Shown here in pieces: positions 1-9,420 of a DNA stretch of 64,000 nt (positions are counted from its first letter, which is position 1; every line of letters begins with the position of its first letter). The stretch lies in NCBI GenBank assembly GCA_022711355.1, contig JAKLFE010000018.1, forward strand, positions 1-64,000, given 5' to 3'. Source of the stretch: Spirochaetota bacterium. GTDB lineage: Bacteria; Spirochaetota; Spirochaetia; Treponematales; Rectinemataceae. The notes under the pieces are model-generated. The model had not been told where the DNA came from. It did not search any database and saw only the letters and a program-made list of their open reading frames with translations. The translations under genes and the position numbers were made by a program.

Positions 1-902
1 GCCACCCAGATACCCTTCCACGAGAAGTACCAGGGCGTCGTGCCCGAGATCGCCAGCCGCAAGCACAGCGAGTGGATCTCCGGGGTCGTCGGCCGCGCCC
101 TCGCCGAGGCCGGCCTGGCCCCGGCCTGACCGGCTCCCTCCTCGTGGGCCTCTGCTTCGCCAAGGGCCTCGCCTGGGCGACGGGCAAGCGCTTCGTCGGG
201 GTCAACCACATGCTCGCCCACCTCTACGCCTCGCGCCTCGCCCAGCCCGGCGAGGAGCCCGCCGCCTTCGACTACCCCTTCCTGGGCCTCCTCGTCTCGG
301 GCGGCCACAGCATCATCTGCAGGGTCGAGGACTTCGACCGCATCGAGGTCCTCGGCACGACGATCGACGACGCCGTGGGCGAGGCCTTCGACAAGGTGGC
401 CAAGCACTACGGCTTCGGCTACCCCGGCGGCGCGGCTATCGACCGCCTCGCCGAGGCCGGGGACGAGTCCGCCTTCGCCTTCCCTAGGCCCTCCCTGCAC
501 AAGGGCGAGCATCGCTACGACCTCTCCTACTCGGGGCTCAAGACCGCGGCCATCTACCAGCTCGAGCAGTACCGGAAGCCCGGGGCCGAGTCGAGCCCGG
601 AGAACATCGCCGCCTCCTTCCGCAAGGCCGCCGTCGACCTCCTCCTGTCGCGGCTCTTCCGCGCGGCCGAGGACACGGGCCTCAGGCGCGTGGTGGCGGG
701 AGGGGGCGTGGCCGCCAACTCCTACCTCAGGCGCAGCCTCGCCGCCCGCTCCGACCTCGAGGCGCGCTTCCCGCCCCTGCGGCTCTGCGGGGACAACGGC
801 GCCATGGTCGCGGGCATCGGCTGCCGCTACCTCGAGCGCGGCGAGTCCTCGGGCTTCGACCTCAACGCCTCGGCCCGCGTCCCCCTCTACCGCAAGCTCT
901 AG
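1..902 (+). CDS. tsaD: TsaD (tRNA t6A threonylcarbamoyltransferase), 5'-partial, with a frame break near 110-130
   Basis: TsaD/Kae1 transfers the threonylcarbamoyl group to A37 of ANN-decoding tRNAs, working with TsaB and TsaE. The gene enters from the left edge. Frame 1 reads [17 protein letters not shown] and then runs into a TGA at 127-129. The rest of the protein continues in frame 3 from [11 protein letters not shown] (about 117) to the TAG at 900-902. Visible family motifs are HMLAH (metal-binding histidines), [16 protein letters not shown] and CGDNGAM. The roughly 12 residues that normally separate EAGL from GPGL are missing, so the break looks like a small deletion of 3n+1 bases, not a simple miscalled base. 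The heptamer CGGCCTG occurs at 111-117 and 122-128, which fits slippage or an assembly collapse. Identity is certain; whether the gene is functional is not. Confidence 0.9.
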   Translation, partial: HPDTLPREVPGRRARDRQPQAQRVDLRGRRPRPRRGRPGPGLTGSLLVGLCFAKGLAWATGKRFVGVNHMLAHLYASRLAQPGEEPAAFDYPFLGLLVSGGHSIICRVEDFDRIEVLGTTIDDAVGEAFDKVAKHYGFGYPGGAAIDRLAEAGDESAFAFPRPSLHKGEHRYDLSYSGLKTAAIYQLEQYRKPGAESSPENIAASFRKAAVDLLLSRLFRAAEDTGLRRVVAGGGVAANSYLRRSLAARSDLEARFPPLRLCGDNGAMVAGIGCRYLERGESSGFDLNASARVPLYRKL

Positions 903-947
903 CCGGCCTCAAGCGCCCGGGCGCCCCGCGCGCGTTCCTTCCTCGGG

Positions 948-1547
948 GTGACCATGGGCAAGACCTTATGTATCTTCCTCTACGCGGCCTTCCTCCTCGG
1001 GCCGCCGGCCGCGGCGGCGCCCGAGCCCGCGCGCCCGCAGGGGCGGGAGGGGCGGGCCTCCCTCTTCTACGGGCTCAGGGCCGGGCCGACCCTCGGCATG
1101 GACCGCCTCCTCCGCGGGGCCCGGGCCGGAGCCGAGCTCGGCCTCGCGCGGGGCGGGCTCTCCCTCGCCCTCCGGGCCGGGGCCTCCTACGACGCCGTCC
1201 TCGGCTGCCTCTTCGCCGAGGCCGGCCTCTCACTCGGCCTGGGCGGGGAGCTCGGCCTCCTCGTGGGCGCCGAGATCCCCCTGGGCTCGCCCGAGCTCCG
1301 CTCGGGCGGCTCCTCCTACTCCCTCCGCCCCGCGCCCTGGCCCTGCCTCTTCGCCCTCTCGGTGCCTATAGCGCGCATCGCTCCCGGAGGGGGCCGCCGC
1401 CCGGCCCTCGCCGCCGAGGCCGAGCTCTCCTATAGCGCCTATCGCGTCGAGCCGGGGGCGGGCGCCGCCGCCGGCCTCGCGGGCTTCTCGACCGGCTTCC
1501 GCGCCCTCCTGGGCCTGAAGCTCTCCTCCCCGCGGCGCGGCCCCTGA
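948..1547 (+). CDS. Hypothetical exported, beta-rich protein
   Basis: Not recognised. The reading frame starts with GTG at 948, or more likely ATG at 954, and opens with a signal peptide (about residues 4-22, IFLYAAFLLGPPAAAA) with a probable cleavage after the Ala run. The mature part alternates small, hydrophobic and polar residues in short strands separated by Gly/Pro turns (for example LSLALRAGASY and GLSLGLGGELGLLVGAEI). This is the texture of a small outer-membrane beta-barrel or a periplasmic beta-sheet protein. Codon third positions are strongly GC, like the neighbours, which supports real coding. It follows tsaD by 45 bases and has no visible terminator in between, so co-transcription is possible. 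No function is assigned. Confidence 0.55.
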   Translation: MTMGKTLCIFLYAAFLLGPPAAAAPEPARPQGREGRASLFYGLRAGPTLGMDRLLRGARAGAELGLARGGLSLALRAGASYDAVLGCLFAEAGLSLGLGGELGLLVGAEIPLGSPELRSGGSSYSLRPAPWPCLFALSVPIARIAPGGGRRPALAAEAELSYSAYRVEPGAGAAAGLAGFSTGFRALLGLKLSSPRRGP

Positions 1548-1698
1548 CTGGACGGCGGGGCCGGTGCGCCCCTGCGCAGCTGGAACGGCCGCGAGCGGAG
1601 GCCGGGCGCGGGCCCCGGGCTCCCCCTTCCCTCGCCCCGCGGCGGCGGGGAGCTCCTCCCCGGCCGCGCGCTCCCCGCTCCCCCCGGCCCCGCGGTCA

Positions 1699-1728
1699 TT
1701 GAAAGGGCGGGGCCTTTTCCCCTACAAT
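1699..1728 (+). promoter_or_regulatory. Sigma-70-type promoter of lysS
   Basis: TTGAAA at 1699-1704, an 18-base spacer and TACAAT at 1723-1728. The -10 box overlaps an upstream in-frame ATG (1727), which argues that translation starts at the next ATG (1760), about 25 bases after the expected transcription start. Confidence 0.6.
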
Positions 1729-1759
1729 GGCCCACTATCCCTCTCGCACGGAGCCCACG

Positions 1760-3361
1760 ATGACGAAGGACCAGAACCCCGCGGCCGCCCCCGAAGCGGC
1801 GCCCGAGCGCGACGAGGAAAGCCTCGCGCGCGAGCTTTCCGAGCAGCAGCGCGTCCGCCGCGAGAAGCTCGCCAAGCTCCAGGCCGAGGGCCGCGACCCC
1901 TTCGCCATCGTCCGCTTCGGCCAGAGCCACCACTCCGCCGAGATCCGCTCCGGCTACGAGGCCGCGCCCGAGGACTGGGAGGGCAAGGCCGTCTCCGTGG
2001 CCGGCCGCCTCCGCTCCTTCCGCGACATGGGCAAGGCCTCCTTCGTCGACCTCCAGGACCGCGACGGCCGCATCCAGGTCTACGCGAAGTCCGACGAGCT
2101 CGGCGAGGCCGAGTACGCCCGCGTCAAGGAATTCGACATCGGCGACATCGTCGGGGTCGAGGGCACGGTCTTCAAGACCCGCCGCGGCGAGATATCCGTC
2201 CACGCGAGCAGCGTAACCCTCCTCGCGAAGGCCCTCGAGCCCCTGCCCGAGAAGTACCACGGCCTCCAGGACACCGAGGTCCGCTACCGCCGCCGCTACC
2301 TCGACCTCGTGATGAATCCTGAGGTCATGGAGACCTTCCGCAAGCGCACCAGGATCGTCTCCGCCATCCGCGAGTACCTCGACGGCCGCGAGTTCATCGA
2401 GGTCGAGACCCCGGTGCTCGCGACCATCGCCTCGGGCGCGGCCGCCCGCCCCTTCGTCACCAGGTCCAACGCACTGAACCTCCAGCTCTACCTCCGCATC
2501 GCCACCGAGCTCTACCTCAAGCGCTGCATCGTCGGCGGCATGGAGCGGGTCTACGACATGGGCAAGAACTTCCGCAACGAGGGCATCGACGTCCGCCACA
2601 ATCCCGAGTTCACCATGATCGAGCTCTACCAGGCCTACACCGACTACAACGGCATGATGGAGCTCTGCGAGGGCCTCGTCTCCCATGCGGCCATGAAGGC
2701 CTGCGGCTCCACCAAGGTCTCCTACCAGGGCACCGAGCTCGAGTTCGCCGCGCCCTGGCGCCGCGTCACCATGGTCGACGCGGTCAAGGCCTACGGCGGC
2801 CCCGACTTCGCCCTCGTCAGGACCGACGAGGAGGCCCGCAAGCTCGCCCGGGAGCTCGGCCTCGAGGCGGAGCTCAAGAAGAAGCTCCCCGACTGCACGC
2901 GCGGCGACATCCTCGTCGCCGCCTTCGAGAAGTTCGCCGAGAAGAACCTCATCCAGCCCACCTTCGTCATGGACTACCCGACGGACATATCTCCCCTGAC
3001 CAAGCAGAAGCCCGGCGACCCGACGATGACCGAGCGCTTCGAGGGCTTCGTCTACGGCCGCGAGATCTGCAACGCCTACTCCGAGCTCAACGACCCCATA
3101 GTCCAGCGCGAGCGCTTCGCCCAGCAGGCCAAGGAGCGCGAGCTCGGCGACGACGAGGCCTACGCCCTCGACGAGGACTTCTGCTCGAGCCTCGAGGTCG
3201 GCATGCCCCCGACCGGCGGCATGGGCATCGGCATCGACCGCATCGTGATGTTCCTCACCGACGCCTACTCGATCCGCGACGTCATCCTCTTCCCGACCAT
3301 GAAGCCGGAGGCTCTCGCGAGCGCAAAGACCTTGGGCGAGCGTAATCCCGAGGCGCACTAG
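1760..3361 (+). CDS. lysS: Lysyl-tRNA synthetase, class II
   Basis: Charges tRNA-Lys with lysine in the cytoplasm. The 533-residue protein has the N-terminal OB-fold anticodon-binding domain (about 60-170), followed by the class II catalytic core. Motif 2 is visible as [18 protein letters not shown] (from residue 271) and motif 3 as [12 protein letters not shown] (about 490-500). I chose ATG 1760, preceded by a GGAG ribosome site, over the in-frame ATG at 1727, because the latter lies inside the promoter -10 box. The family core normally ends near FPTMKPE; here a 16-residue tail ([16 protein letters not shown]) follows, and its DNA is imperfectly repeated just after the stop codon. Monocistronic by appearance. 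Confidence 0.97.
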   Translation: MTKDQNPAAAPEAAPERDEESLARELSEQQRVRREKLAKLQAEGRDPFAIVRFGQSHHSAEIRSGYEAAPEDWEGKAVSVAGRLRSFRDMGKASFVDLQDRDGRIQVYAKSDELGEAEYARVKEFDIGDIVGVEGTVFKTRRGEISVHASSVTLLAKALEPLPEKYHGLQDTEVRYRRRYLDLVMNPEVMETFRKRTRIVSAIREYLDGREFIEVETPVLATIASGAAARPFVTRSNALNLQLYLRIATELYLKRCIVGGMERVYDMGKNFRNEGIDVRHNPEFTMIELYQAYTDYNGMMELCEGLVSHAAMKACGSTKVSYQGTELEFAAPWRRVTMVDAVKAYGGPDFALVRTDEEARKLARELGLEAELKKKLPDCTRGDILVAAFEKFAEKNLIQPTFVMDYPTDISPLTKQKPGDPTMTERFEGFVYGREICNAYSELNDPIVQRERFAQQAKERELGDDEAYALDEDFCSSLEVGMPPTGGMGIGIDRIVMFLTDAYSIRDVILFPTMKPEALASAKTLGERNPEAH

Positions 3362-3422
3362 CGCCGAGGGTTCTCGCGAGCGTAAAGGCCCCGAGCGAGC
3401 GCGGCCCGAGGCGCAAGCGTAA
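3305..3422 (+). repeat. Imperfect tandem duplication at the 3' end of lysS
   Basis: Two copies of a 58-59-base unit, about 3305-3363 and 3364-3422. They share TCTCGCGAGCG (3313 and 3372) and CCCGAGGCGCA (3347 and 3405). The first copy encodes the C-terminal tail of LysS and the second lies after the stop codon. Confidence 0.6.
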
Positions 3423-4256
3423 GGGGGGAGCGCTCCCTGGTCTCGACATCAATCCAATGAGGCCGGCGCGGACGGACTATGCACTACGCGGCTCCCCCGC
3501 GCTCCAGCGTCCTCGGCGCGATGGGTGACTGAATCGCGCGGGATTTTCGCCGTTCCGGAGCGCCTCCGGTCGCTTCCGCTGCCCCCGCTCTTGGCCGACG
3601 CCTGCGCGGGGACTCGCCGCCTGGGAGGGGCGAGCCATGCTCGCGCCCCGCTCGGGCGAGCTCGCCAAGGCCCGGCCCGTTCCTCCTACCGGGCCCCGGC
3701 GGCCGGCAGTCGGCTCCCGGCCCCGAGCCGGGGAAGGCGCCGGGACGGGGCCCGTTCCCTTCTACGTGTTTTTTCCTTAACCCGCAGGCCTCACCCCCTT
3801 TACACGATCGGGTATCCGCGATACGCTCGCCCCATCGCCCTCCATTGGGGAGGACGTTAGCAGGTCGATGCGACCTGCCGGGCCCGCCGGCCCAAATCCC
3901 GCTCCCACGGAGGCCGTAATGAATACGTCGGTCAGCTGCTCCGCCCTTGCTCTTGCCGGACTCCGGGGAAATCGGGAAGACTGAGCCCCAGGCTCGGTGG
4001 CTCCGCGGGCTCCCGCCCGCGCCGCTAGGCACCCTCTAGCTCCCGACAACCGATTTCCTCGGCTACTAACCCCGGACGAGCCGGTCCGCATCCCGTCCAA
4101 GCGGCGCTATGCGGTTCGTTCGGCGGCCGGAGCGTCCCCTCGCGGGAGCTCCGATACCGCCGTATCTCCAGGGGGAGGCGCCATCGCCCGCGCGCGGGCC
4201 GCCCGTAGGGGCGCTGCGTGGGCCTCCCCCGCGCTTTCTCGAAAAAGGTCGGTATC
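3423..4256. other. Gene-free stretch between lysS and rsgA
   Basis: No convincing gene. Open frames here lack the third-position GC bias of the neighbouring genes and have no recognisable domains or good ribosome sites. Visible structure: a 12-base palindrome GGGAGCGCTCCC shortly after the lysS duplication (near 3426-3437), and an 8-bp hairpin at 3860-3878 (GCAGGTCG, loop ATG, CGACCTGC). I see no tRNA, small-RNA signature or transposon end. It could be decayed coding sequence or an unrecognised RNA. Confidence 0.5.
3860..3878. other. Perfect 8-bp stem-loop in the gap
   Basis: GCAGGTCG-ATG-CGACCTGC. There is no T tract, so it is not a canonical intrinsic terminator. It sits in the middle of the 895-base gap and is its most regular structure. 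Confidence 0.5.
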
Positions 4257-5504
4257 ATGCATCACATCAACGTGGAGTTCGACGACGCCGCGCGAACGCG
4301 CAACGCGTTGCGCGACTTCGGCTTCGACGACTTCTTCATGGCCCGCTGCGCCGGAGCGGCGGCGGGCGAGATCCCCGGTCGCGTCGTGGAGGCGAACCGG
4401 GGCCGCTACCGGGTGGCCTGCGCCCCGGCGGCGGAGGGGGGCCGGGCGGCGGAGGCCGCCCTCCCTTTCGGCGACGAGGAGGCTGAGGGCGGCGCGAAGG
4501 GCGGCCGGAGATCCCCGGGGGCGGCGGCGGCCGTCCTCCGGGAGGTCGAGGCCCAGGCCTCGGGAGCCGTCGCCGCCGGCGGGCCGATCGTGGCCGGCGA
4601 CTGGGTACTCCTCCGGGACGCGGGCGGCGGGAGGCCCTGGGAGCGGGCCCTCGTCACCGCCCTCCTCCCCCGGAGGAGCTCCATCGTCCGCAAGGCCCCC
4701 GGCGACGCGGCCCACGACCGCGTCGAGGCCCAGGTCCTCGCGGCCAACGTGGACCTGGCCCTCATCGTCATGGCCGCCGGCCGCGACTACAATCCCCGGC
4801 GCCTCGAGCGCTACCTGGCCCTGGTCCGCGGCTCCGGCGCCGAGGGCGCCGTCGTGATCACCAAGGCCGACCTGGCCGAGGATCCCGCGGCCCTCGAGGA
4901 TGAGGTCGCCGGCCTAGCCGGGGGCCTGCGCTGCGTGCTTGCCTGCGCCCCCGAGGGACGCGGCCTCGAGGAGCTCGGCGGGCTCCTCGAGGCGGGGAGG
5001 ACGGTCGTCCTCCTCGGATCCTCGGGGGCGGGCAAGTCAACCCTCCTCAACGCCCTCGCGGGCCGCGAGCTCGCGCGCACCAACGCGGTGCGCGCCGACG
5101 ACCAGAGGGGCAGGCACACGACGACGACGCGGCAGCTCTACCGGCTGCCCTCGGGGGCCCTCGTGATCGACACGCCCGGCCTCCGCGAGCTCCAGCTCTG
5201 GGCCGACGAGGAGACCGTCCTGGGCGCCTTCCCCGACATCGAGGCCCTGGCGGCCGAGTGCCGCTTCCGGGACTGCGGCCACGGCGAGGAGCCCGGCTGC
5301 GCCCTGCGCGCGGCCCTGGAATCCGGCGAGCTCGACCGGGGCCGCTACGAGAGCTGGCGCAAGCTCTCGCGCGAGGCGGCCTACCTCCGCGGCCGCGATG
5401 ATCCCCTGGCGCGGCGCGAGGAGGAGCAGCGCTGGAAGGCCATCAACAAGTCCATGCGCGGCTACAGCAAGGAGCGGCGCTCCATCCAGGGCCGCGCTCG
5501 CTAA
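4257..5504 (+). CDS. rsgA: Ribosome small-subunit-dependent GTPase A
   Basis: RsgA (YjeQ) is a circularly permuted GTPase that checks late 30S ribosome assembly. The motif order shows the permutation: G4 TKAD at residue 202, then the P-loop GSSGAGKST at 254, then G3 DTPG at 305. The C-terminal zinc finger is present (C335, C340, H342, C348). At 415 residues it is longer than the usual 300-350; the extra length is a Gly/Ala/Glu-rich insert in the N-terminal OB domain (about residues 65-100). ATG 4257 is chosen because AAGG lies 8 bases upstream and the protein then starts with MHHINVEFDD. A further upstream GTG (4218) has no ribosome site. It converges on the histidine kinase gene. Confidence 0.95.
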   Translation: MHHINVEFDDAARTRNALRDFGFDDFFMARCAGAAAGEIPGRVVEANRGRYRVACAPAAEGGRAAEAALPFGDEEAEGGAKGGRRSPGAAAAVLREVEAQASGAVAAGGPIVAGDWVLLRDAGGGRPWERALVTALLPRRSSIVRKAPGDAAHDRVEAQVLAANVDLALIVMAAGRDYNPRRLERYLALVRGSGAEGAVVITKADLAEDPAALEDEVAGLAGGLRCVLACAPEGRGLEELGGLLEAGRTVVLLGSSGAGKSTLLNALAGRELARTNAVRADDQRGRHTTTTRQLYRLPSGALVIDTPGLRELQLWADEETVLGAFPDIEALAAECRFRDCGHGEEPGCALRAALESGELDRGRYESWRKLSREAAYLRGRDDPLARREEEQRWKAINKSMRGYSKERRSIQGRAR

Positions 5505-5558
5505 AGCGAGCTCGCTGAGGCGGGCGCGCTGAAACGGGCGCGCCATCGCGCGCGGCGC

Positions 5559-7247
5559 TCAGGCGAGCGGGAAGCGGAGCTCGAAGGCGGCGCCCGGCGG
5601 GCCCGAGAGCTCGAGCCTGCCGCGCAGCTGGGAGGCGAGCGAGGTCACGAGCGAGAGGCCCAGGCTCCGGGCCGACTCGGGATCGAAGTGCTCGGGCAGG
5701 CCGACCCCGTCGTCGGAGACCGACAAGCTCCCGTATCCTCCCTCCTCGCGATAGGCGACCGATATCCTGCCTCCTCCCTCCGGATGGGCGTACTTGAGGG
5801 CGTTCGTCAGGAGCTCGACCAGGACGAGCCCGCAGGGCACCGCCCGGTCCGTGGACATCTCGGCGTCGGCGACGTCGAGCTCGAGCCGGGCTCCCTTGCC
5901 CGTCCCGTCGAAGGTCTCCCAGACGACGGCCGCGAGGCTCTCGACGTAGCCCCCGAAGCGGATGGCCGAGATGGAGACGGAGCGGTAGAGCTGCTCGTGG
6001 ACGAGGGCCATGGCCTGCACGCGGTTCTGGCACTCGTTGAAGAGGTCCTGCACGGTCTGGTCCTCCACGGCCTGGGCCTGGAGGCGGAGGATGCTCGATA
6101 TCACCTGGAGGTTGTTCTTCACGCGGTGGTGGATCTCGCGCAGGAGGAGCTCCTTCTCCTCCAGGGAGGCCGAGAGCTCCCTCTCGGCGCCGCGCATCGC
6201 GTTCTCGCGCTCGCGGACGCGCAGGTCCATGGCGCCGAAGGCCGCGAGGGCCTCGCCGACCTCGAGGAAGGGCGAGCGCCCGGGCCCGGCGCCGGGTACG
6301 AAGGCCTCCTCGCCCTCGGCGACCCGCCGCGCCGCGAGGGCGAGGGAGGAGAGGCCCCCGACCAGCCTCGAGCTGCCGCTCGCCGCCATGGCGCCGCCGA
6401 AGGCCAGGGCCCCCGCGAGGCTCGCCGCGAGGACGGCGAGGAAGGCGCGCCGCTCGGACAGGAAGGCCGAGGGCGATCGGAGGATGCCGACGTACCAGCC
6501 CATCGACCCGAAGGGGACGAAGCGCGCGTAGGCCGCCTCGCCGGCGAAGCGTATCCTCCTGGGCGAGCCGGGCCTCGCGGAGGCCCCCCGCTCGAGGTCC
6601 TCGCGCGACACGACGTAGCTCTCCTCGGCCAGGCGATAGTCGCGATGCGCGACGACGACCCCCTCGGAGTCGACCACGAGGCCTTCCGCGCCCTCCGGCA
6701 GGCCCGCCCGCTCGATGGCCGCGCTGAGGCTGCGCAGCGAGATGTAGCCGACGAGGTAGCCGTCGGGCACGCGGGCGGTGAGGGTGATCGTGGGGTTGCC
6801 CGAGTAGATCGAGATGAAATTCTGCGACCAGACGGGAAGCTCGGAGCCGGATGCCCGCGAGAAGTAGCCCTGCCTCGACATGTCCATGCCGAGGTACTCG
6901 GGCCCGAGGGGCGAGGCCAGCTCGATGCGCCCCCGCTCGGAGAGGAGGAGGACCATGTCGAAGGCGGGGAACAGCTCCCGGAGCCGCTCGATGGCCCGCT
7001 CGCCCTCGGCCCCTGGCCCGAGGGAGCTCCCGGCGAGGAGGAGGCCCGATTGGGCCTTGTCCATGAGGGCCGATATCTCCCCGGATATCGAGCCGATGAA
7101 GACCTCCTCGAGGGCCTCGGAGCCCGAGCTCGAGAGGCCGACGATGGCCGCGAAGCCGGCGGCCCCGATGAGGAGGGCGGGCACCGCGGCGGCCAGGGAT
7201 ACGGCGAGGAGGAAGAAGGCCGAGAGGGAGGCGGGCCGGCGCCTCAC
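5559..7247 (-). CDS. Membrane sensor histidine kinase (extracellular sensor domain, HAMP-like linker, HisKA_2)
   Basis: A 562-residue two-component sensor. Transmembrane helix 1 is at about residues 9-31. A periplasmic domain of about 230 residues, Cache-like in texture, follows; then transmembrane helix 2 (about 266-286) and a short linker. The phosphoacceptor domain carries [12 protein letters not shown] (about 370-381), the H-box typical of HisKA_2 kinases. The ATPase domain has [11 protein letters not shown] (N box, about 480) and DDGVGLP (about 512). The GTG start at 7247 overlaps the stop of the upstream ligand-binding lipoprotein by four bases (GTGA) and has GGAGGG upstream, so the two are translationally coupled. 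No receiver-domain gene is adjacent, so its output partner is elsewhere. Confidence 0.93.
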   Translation of the reverse strand: MRRRPASLSAFFLLAVSLAAAVPALLIGAAGFAAIVGLSSSGSEALEEVFIGSISGEISALMDKAQSGLLLAGSSLGPGAEGERAIERLRELFPAFDMVLLLSERGRIELASPLGPEYLGMDMSRQGYFSRASGSELPVWSQNFISIYSGNPTITLTARVPDGYLVGYISLRSLSAAIERAGLPEGAEGLVVDSEGVVVAHRDYRLAEESYVVSREDLERGASARPGSPRRIRFAGEAAYARFVPFGSMGWYVGILRSPSAFLSERRAFLAVLAASLAGALAFGGAMAASGSSRLVGGLSSLALAARRVAEGEEAFVPGAGPGRSPFLEVGEALAAFGAMDLRVRERENAMRGAERELSASLEEKELLLREIHHRVKNNLQVISSILRLQAQAVEDQTVQDLFNECQNRVQAMALVHEQLYRSVSISAIRFGGYVESLAAVVWETFDGTGKGARLELDVADAEMSTDRAVPCGLVLVELLTNALKYAHPEGGGRISVAYREEGGYGSLSVSDDGVGLPEHFDPESARSLGLSLVTSLASQLRGRLELSGPPGAAFELRFPLA

Positions 7248-8365
7248 GGGGAGCGGCCCTCCCGCACGAAGGCGCCGCCGCGGACGACGAAGGTCCTGAG
7301 CTCGCGTATGGCCGCCCCCTCGTCGGAGAAGCCGATGCCGCCCTGCAGGCCGCGATGGGGCGAGCGCTCCACGATCGCGCGGCCGAGGGAGGCTGGGGAG
7401 CCCGAGCCTCCCCACGCGGAGGCCAGCACCGAGACGCATTCGTAGCCCAGGAAGGCCGCGTGGATCGGCTCCTTGCCGAAGCGCTCGGCGTAGGCCGCGC
7501 GGAAGGCCGCCGAGCGGGGGTCGTCGGAGGCGCTGTCTATGTTGCTGAAAGTGACGAGGCCCTCCACGTATTCCCCGCCGTTGGCGACGAGGTCCGTGGC
7601 CATGGCCCAGTTCGAGGCGTAGAACCTCGCCCGGGAGCCGGCCAGGCGGATGCGCTGGCAGAGGATGGCGGCGTCGAGGACGTCGGCGGCCAGGATCACC
7701 GCGTCGGCCCGGGAGGCCGCGGCCGCCGCCGCCGCGGCGAAGATGCTGGCGGGATCGGCGGAGCTGAAGCTCGAGCCGCCGGGCGGGGCGCCGCCGAGCT
7801 CCTCGAAGGTCGCCGCGAAGCGCTGCGCCCAGCGCTCGGTGTAGACGGCGTTGTCGGCGTCCCAGACGAGGAAGGCGCTGCGGGCCCCCGCGCGGGCGTA
7901 GGCGTGGGCCGCGGCGGCGTAGGCCTCCTCGTCGGAGGGGGAGAAGATCATGAAGAAGGAGGCGCCCGGCTTGAGCAGGAGGCTCGAGCTCGCCCAGGGA
8001 GACAAGACGACGAGGCCGGCCCGCTCGGCCTCCGGCCGGGCGGCCAGGGTGAGGCTGCTGGTGAGGTGGCCGACGAGGGCCGAGGCGCCCTCGCGGGCGA
8101 GCTCGGCGTCGGCCTCCCGCGCCAGCTCGGGATCGCCGCGGTCGTCCCGCGTCAGGAGGATGAGGCGCCGGCCGCCGGCCCCGCCCGAGGCGTTGGCCTC
8201 CTCGACGGCGAGGGTCGCGCCGTTGCGGACCGCGAGACCCACCTCGGCCATGCGCCCGGAGAGCTGGACCGAGAGGCCGATGCGCAGGGGCGGCCGCGCG
8301 CAGGACGACGCCGCGAGGCAGGCCGCTGCGGCAATGGCGGCGAGCGGCCGCGACGAGGAGCGCAT
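7244..8365 (-). CDS. Periplasmic ligand-binding lipoprotein (amino-acid/amide ABC type, Peripla_BP_6-like)
   Basis: A 373-residue type I periplasmic binding protein of the Leu/Ile/Val-binding family. The signal peptide ends in LAASSC (lipobox, Cys about 22). The fold signature is clear from [43 protein letters not shown] and the GHLTSS turn. No permease or ATPase genes lie nearby. Instead the gene overlaps the histidine kinase start by four bases, so the likely role is ligand capture for signalling and not uptake; that is inference. A promoter-like pair lies immediately upstream, with its -10 box ending 6 bases before the ATG. Confidence 0.9.
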   Translation of the reverse strand: MRSSSRPLAAIAAAACLAASSCARPPLRIGLSVQLSGRMAEVGLAVRNGATLAVEEANASGGAGGRRLILLTRDDRGDPELAREADAELAREGASALVGHLTSSLTLAARPEAERAGLVVLSPWASSSLLLKPGASFFMIFSPSDEEAYAAAAHAYARAGARSAFLVWDADNAVYTERWAQRFAATFEELGGAPPGGSSFSSADPASIFAAAAAAAASRADAVILAADVLDAAILCQRIRLAGSRARFYASNWAMATDLVANGGEYVEGLVTFSNIDSASDDPRSAAFRAAYAERFGKEPIHAAFLGYECVSVLASAWGGSGSPASLGRAIVERSPHRGLQGGIGFSDEGAAIRELRTFVVRGGAFVREGRSP

Positions 8366-8371
8366 ACCTGA

Positions 8372-8400
8372 AAGGTAGCGGAAGATCGGGCCCTATTCAA
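8372..8400 (-). promoter_or_regulatory. Promoter-like element of the ligand-binding lipoprotein and kinase operon
   Basis: On the minus strand: TTGAAT (8400-8395), a 17-base spacer and TACCTT (8377-8372). The ATG (8365) follows the -10 box by only 6 bases, so transcription would begin at or next to the start codon (leaderless). Confidence 0.45.
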
Positions 8401-8426
8401 GGAAGGCCGCGGGCGGCGGCCGGTCC

Positions 8427-8455
8427 TTGCCGCGCCTCCCCGGCCGGGGCATACT
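8427..8455 (+). promoter_or_regulatory. Promoter-like element of the DUF6765-like gene
   Basis: TTGCCG (8427-8432), a 17-base spacer and CATACT (8450-8455). The ATG at 8464 lies 8 bases after the -10 box and there is no ribosome site, again consistent with a leaderless mRNA. Confidence 0.4.
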
Positions 8456-8463
8456 TCCCGCGT

Positions 8464-9420
8464 ATGAACGCGGAGTTCCACTACTACGCCCTCTACTACC
8501 TCTGCCTCCGCTCGGGCCTCCCCGCCGACCGGGCGAGGAGCGTCGCCGCCTCCTCGCAGCGGGTCGACGAGGCGACCGCCGCCTGCTCGATCGACGGCGG
8601 CGCCTATCGCACCATAGCGACCCAGGACTACGCCTTCTGGGACGAGTCGACCCTCCGCGACATCTACCTGCCCTTCCACTTCCTTCCCCGCTGCGCGGAG
8701 GGGCCGGCGGGCTCGCGCTGGGCCGCGGGGCCCGACTCCCCCATCGCCAAGGAGCTCCTGGTCGCGGCCCTGCGCTCGCGCGACGACTACCGGATCGGCA
8801 TAGCCCTCCACGCCTACGCCGACGGCTGGGCCCACCAGAATTTCTCGGGCCGGCTCGAGCCGGCCAACGCGGTCGATCCCTCCTCGCCCCTGCCCCCGGT
8901 CGGCCACCTCCAGGCCCTCCGCGCCCCCGACGATCCCGGCGGCTCCTGGGAGGACCCGCGCCTCGGCCCGGGATCCGCCCTGGTGCGCAACGCCGAGCGC
9001 TTCCTCGCCGCCGCGCGCATGATCTACCGCTACCTCAGGACCTCGCTGCGCCTCGGCTTCGAGGACGAGGAGCTCGCCCTCGAGCCCCTCGCGCGGCTGT
9101 GGTCGGGGCCGCCCCGCGAGGCGCGGGAGCGGGTCGCCGACTACGCGATCGAGCTCGACGTCCCCCCCTACGACCGGGGCGAGTGGCTCGCCCTCGCGGG
9201 CCTGCCGCGGGGCGAGCGCGACGGGGATCCCTTCGTCGGCTACGAGCGCCGCGCCTGGCTCCGCTCGGGCCTCCGCGCGGCCTCCTCGCTCGCCCGAGAG
9301 CCCAAGGCCCTCGATTCCGGCGGCCGCTTCGCGGGCTCTCCCCTCCACCGCTGGGACCTGGCGGCCAGGGAGCATCTCCAAGCGGCGCGGGAACTCCTCG
9401 CGCGGAAGGGCTGCATATGA
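8464..9420 (+). CDS. DUF6765-like protein
   Basis: A 318-residue protein resembling the uncharacterised DUF6765 group: an N-terminal FHYYALYYLCLRSGL segment, SSQRVDEAT, and a central HAYADGWAHQNF. These conserved His/Asp residues recall zinc-dependent phospholipase C/nuclease-type helical folds, so a metal hydrolase activity is possible but not shown. There is no signal peptide. ATG 8464 has no ribosome site, but a promoter-like pair ends just upstream. The stop codon overlaps the ATG of the following lipoprotein gene (ATGA at 9417-9420), so the two form a small operon. The family assignment is from memory of the motif pattern. Confidence 0.75.
   Translation: MNAEFHYYALYYLCLRSGLPADRARSVAASSQRVDEATAACSIDGGAYRTIATQDYAFWDESTLRDIYLPFHFLPRCAEGPAGSRWAAGPDSPIAKELLVAALRSRDDYRIGIALHAYADGWAHQNFSGRLEPANAVDPSSPLPPVGHLQALRAPDDPGGSWEDPRLGPGSALVRNAERFLAAARMIYRYLRTSLRLGFEDEELALEPLARLWSGPPREARERVADYAIELDVPPYDRGEWLALAGLPRGERDGDPFVGYERRAWLRSGLRAASSLAREPKALDSGGRFAGSPLHRWDLAAREHLQAARELLARKGCI

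Noticed and set aside
3484-4100. Several open frames on both strands in the lysS-rsgA gap
   Set aside because: They lack third-position GC bias, signal peptides, domains or ribosome sites, and overlap one another.
5505-5558. Palindromes (for example AGCGAGCTCGCT) between rsgA and the kinase gene as a terminator
   Set aside because: Short GC dyads are frequent in this composition and no T tract follows either strand.
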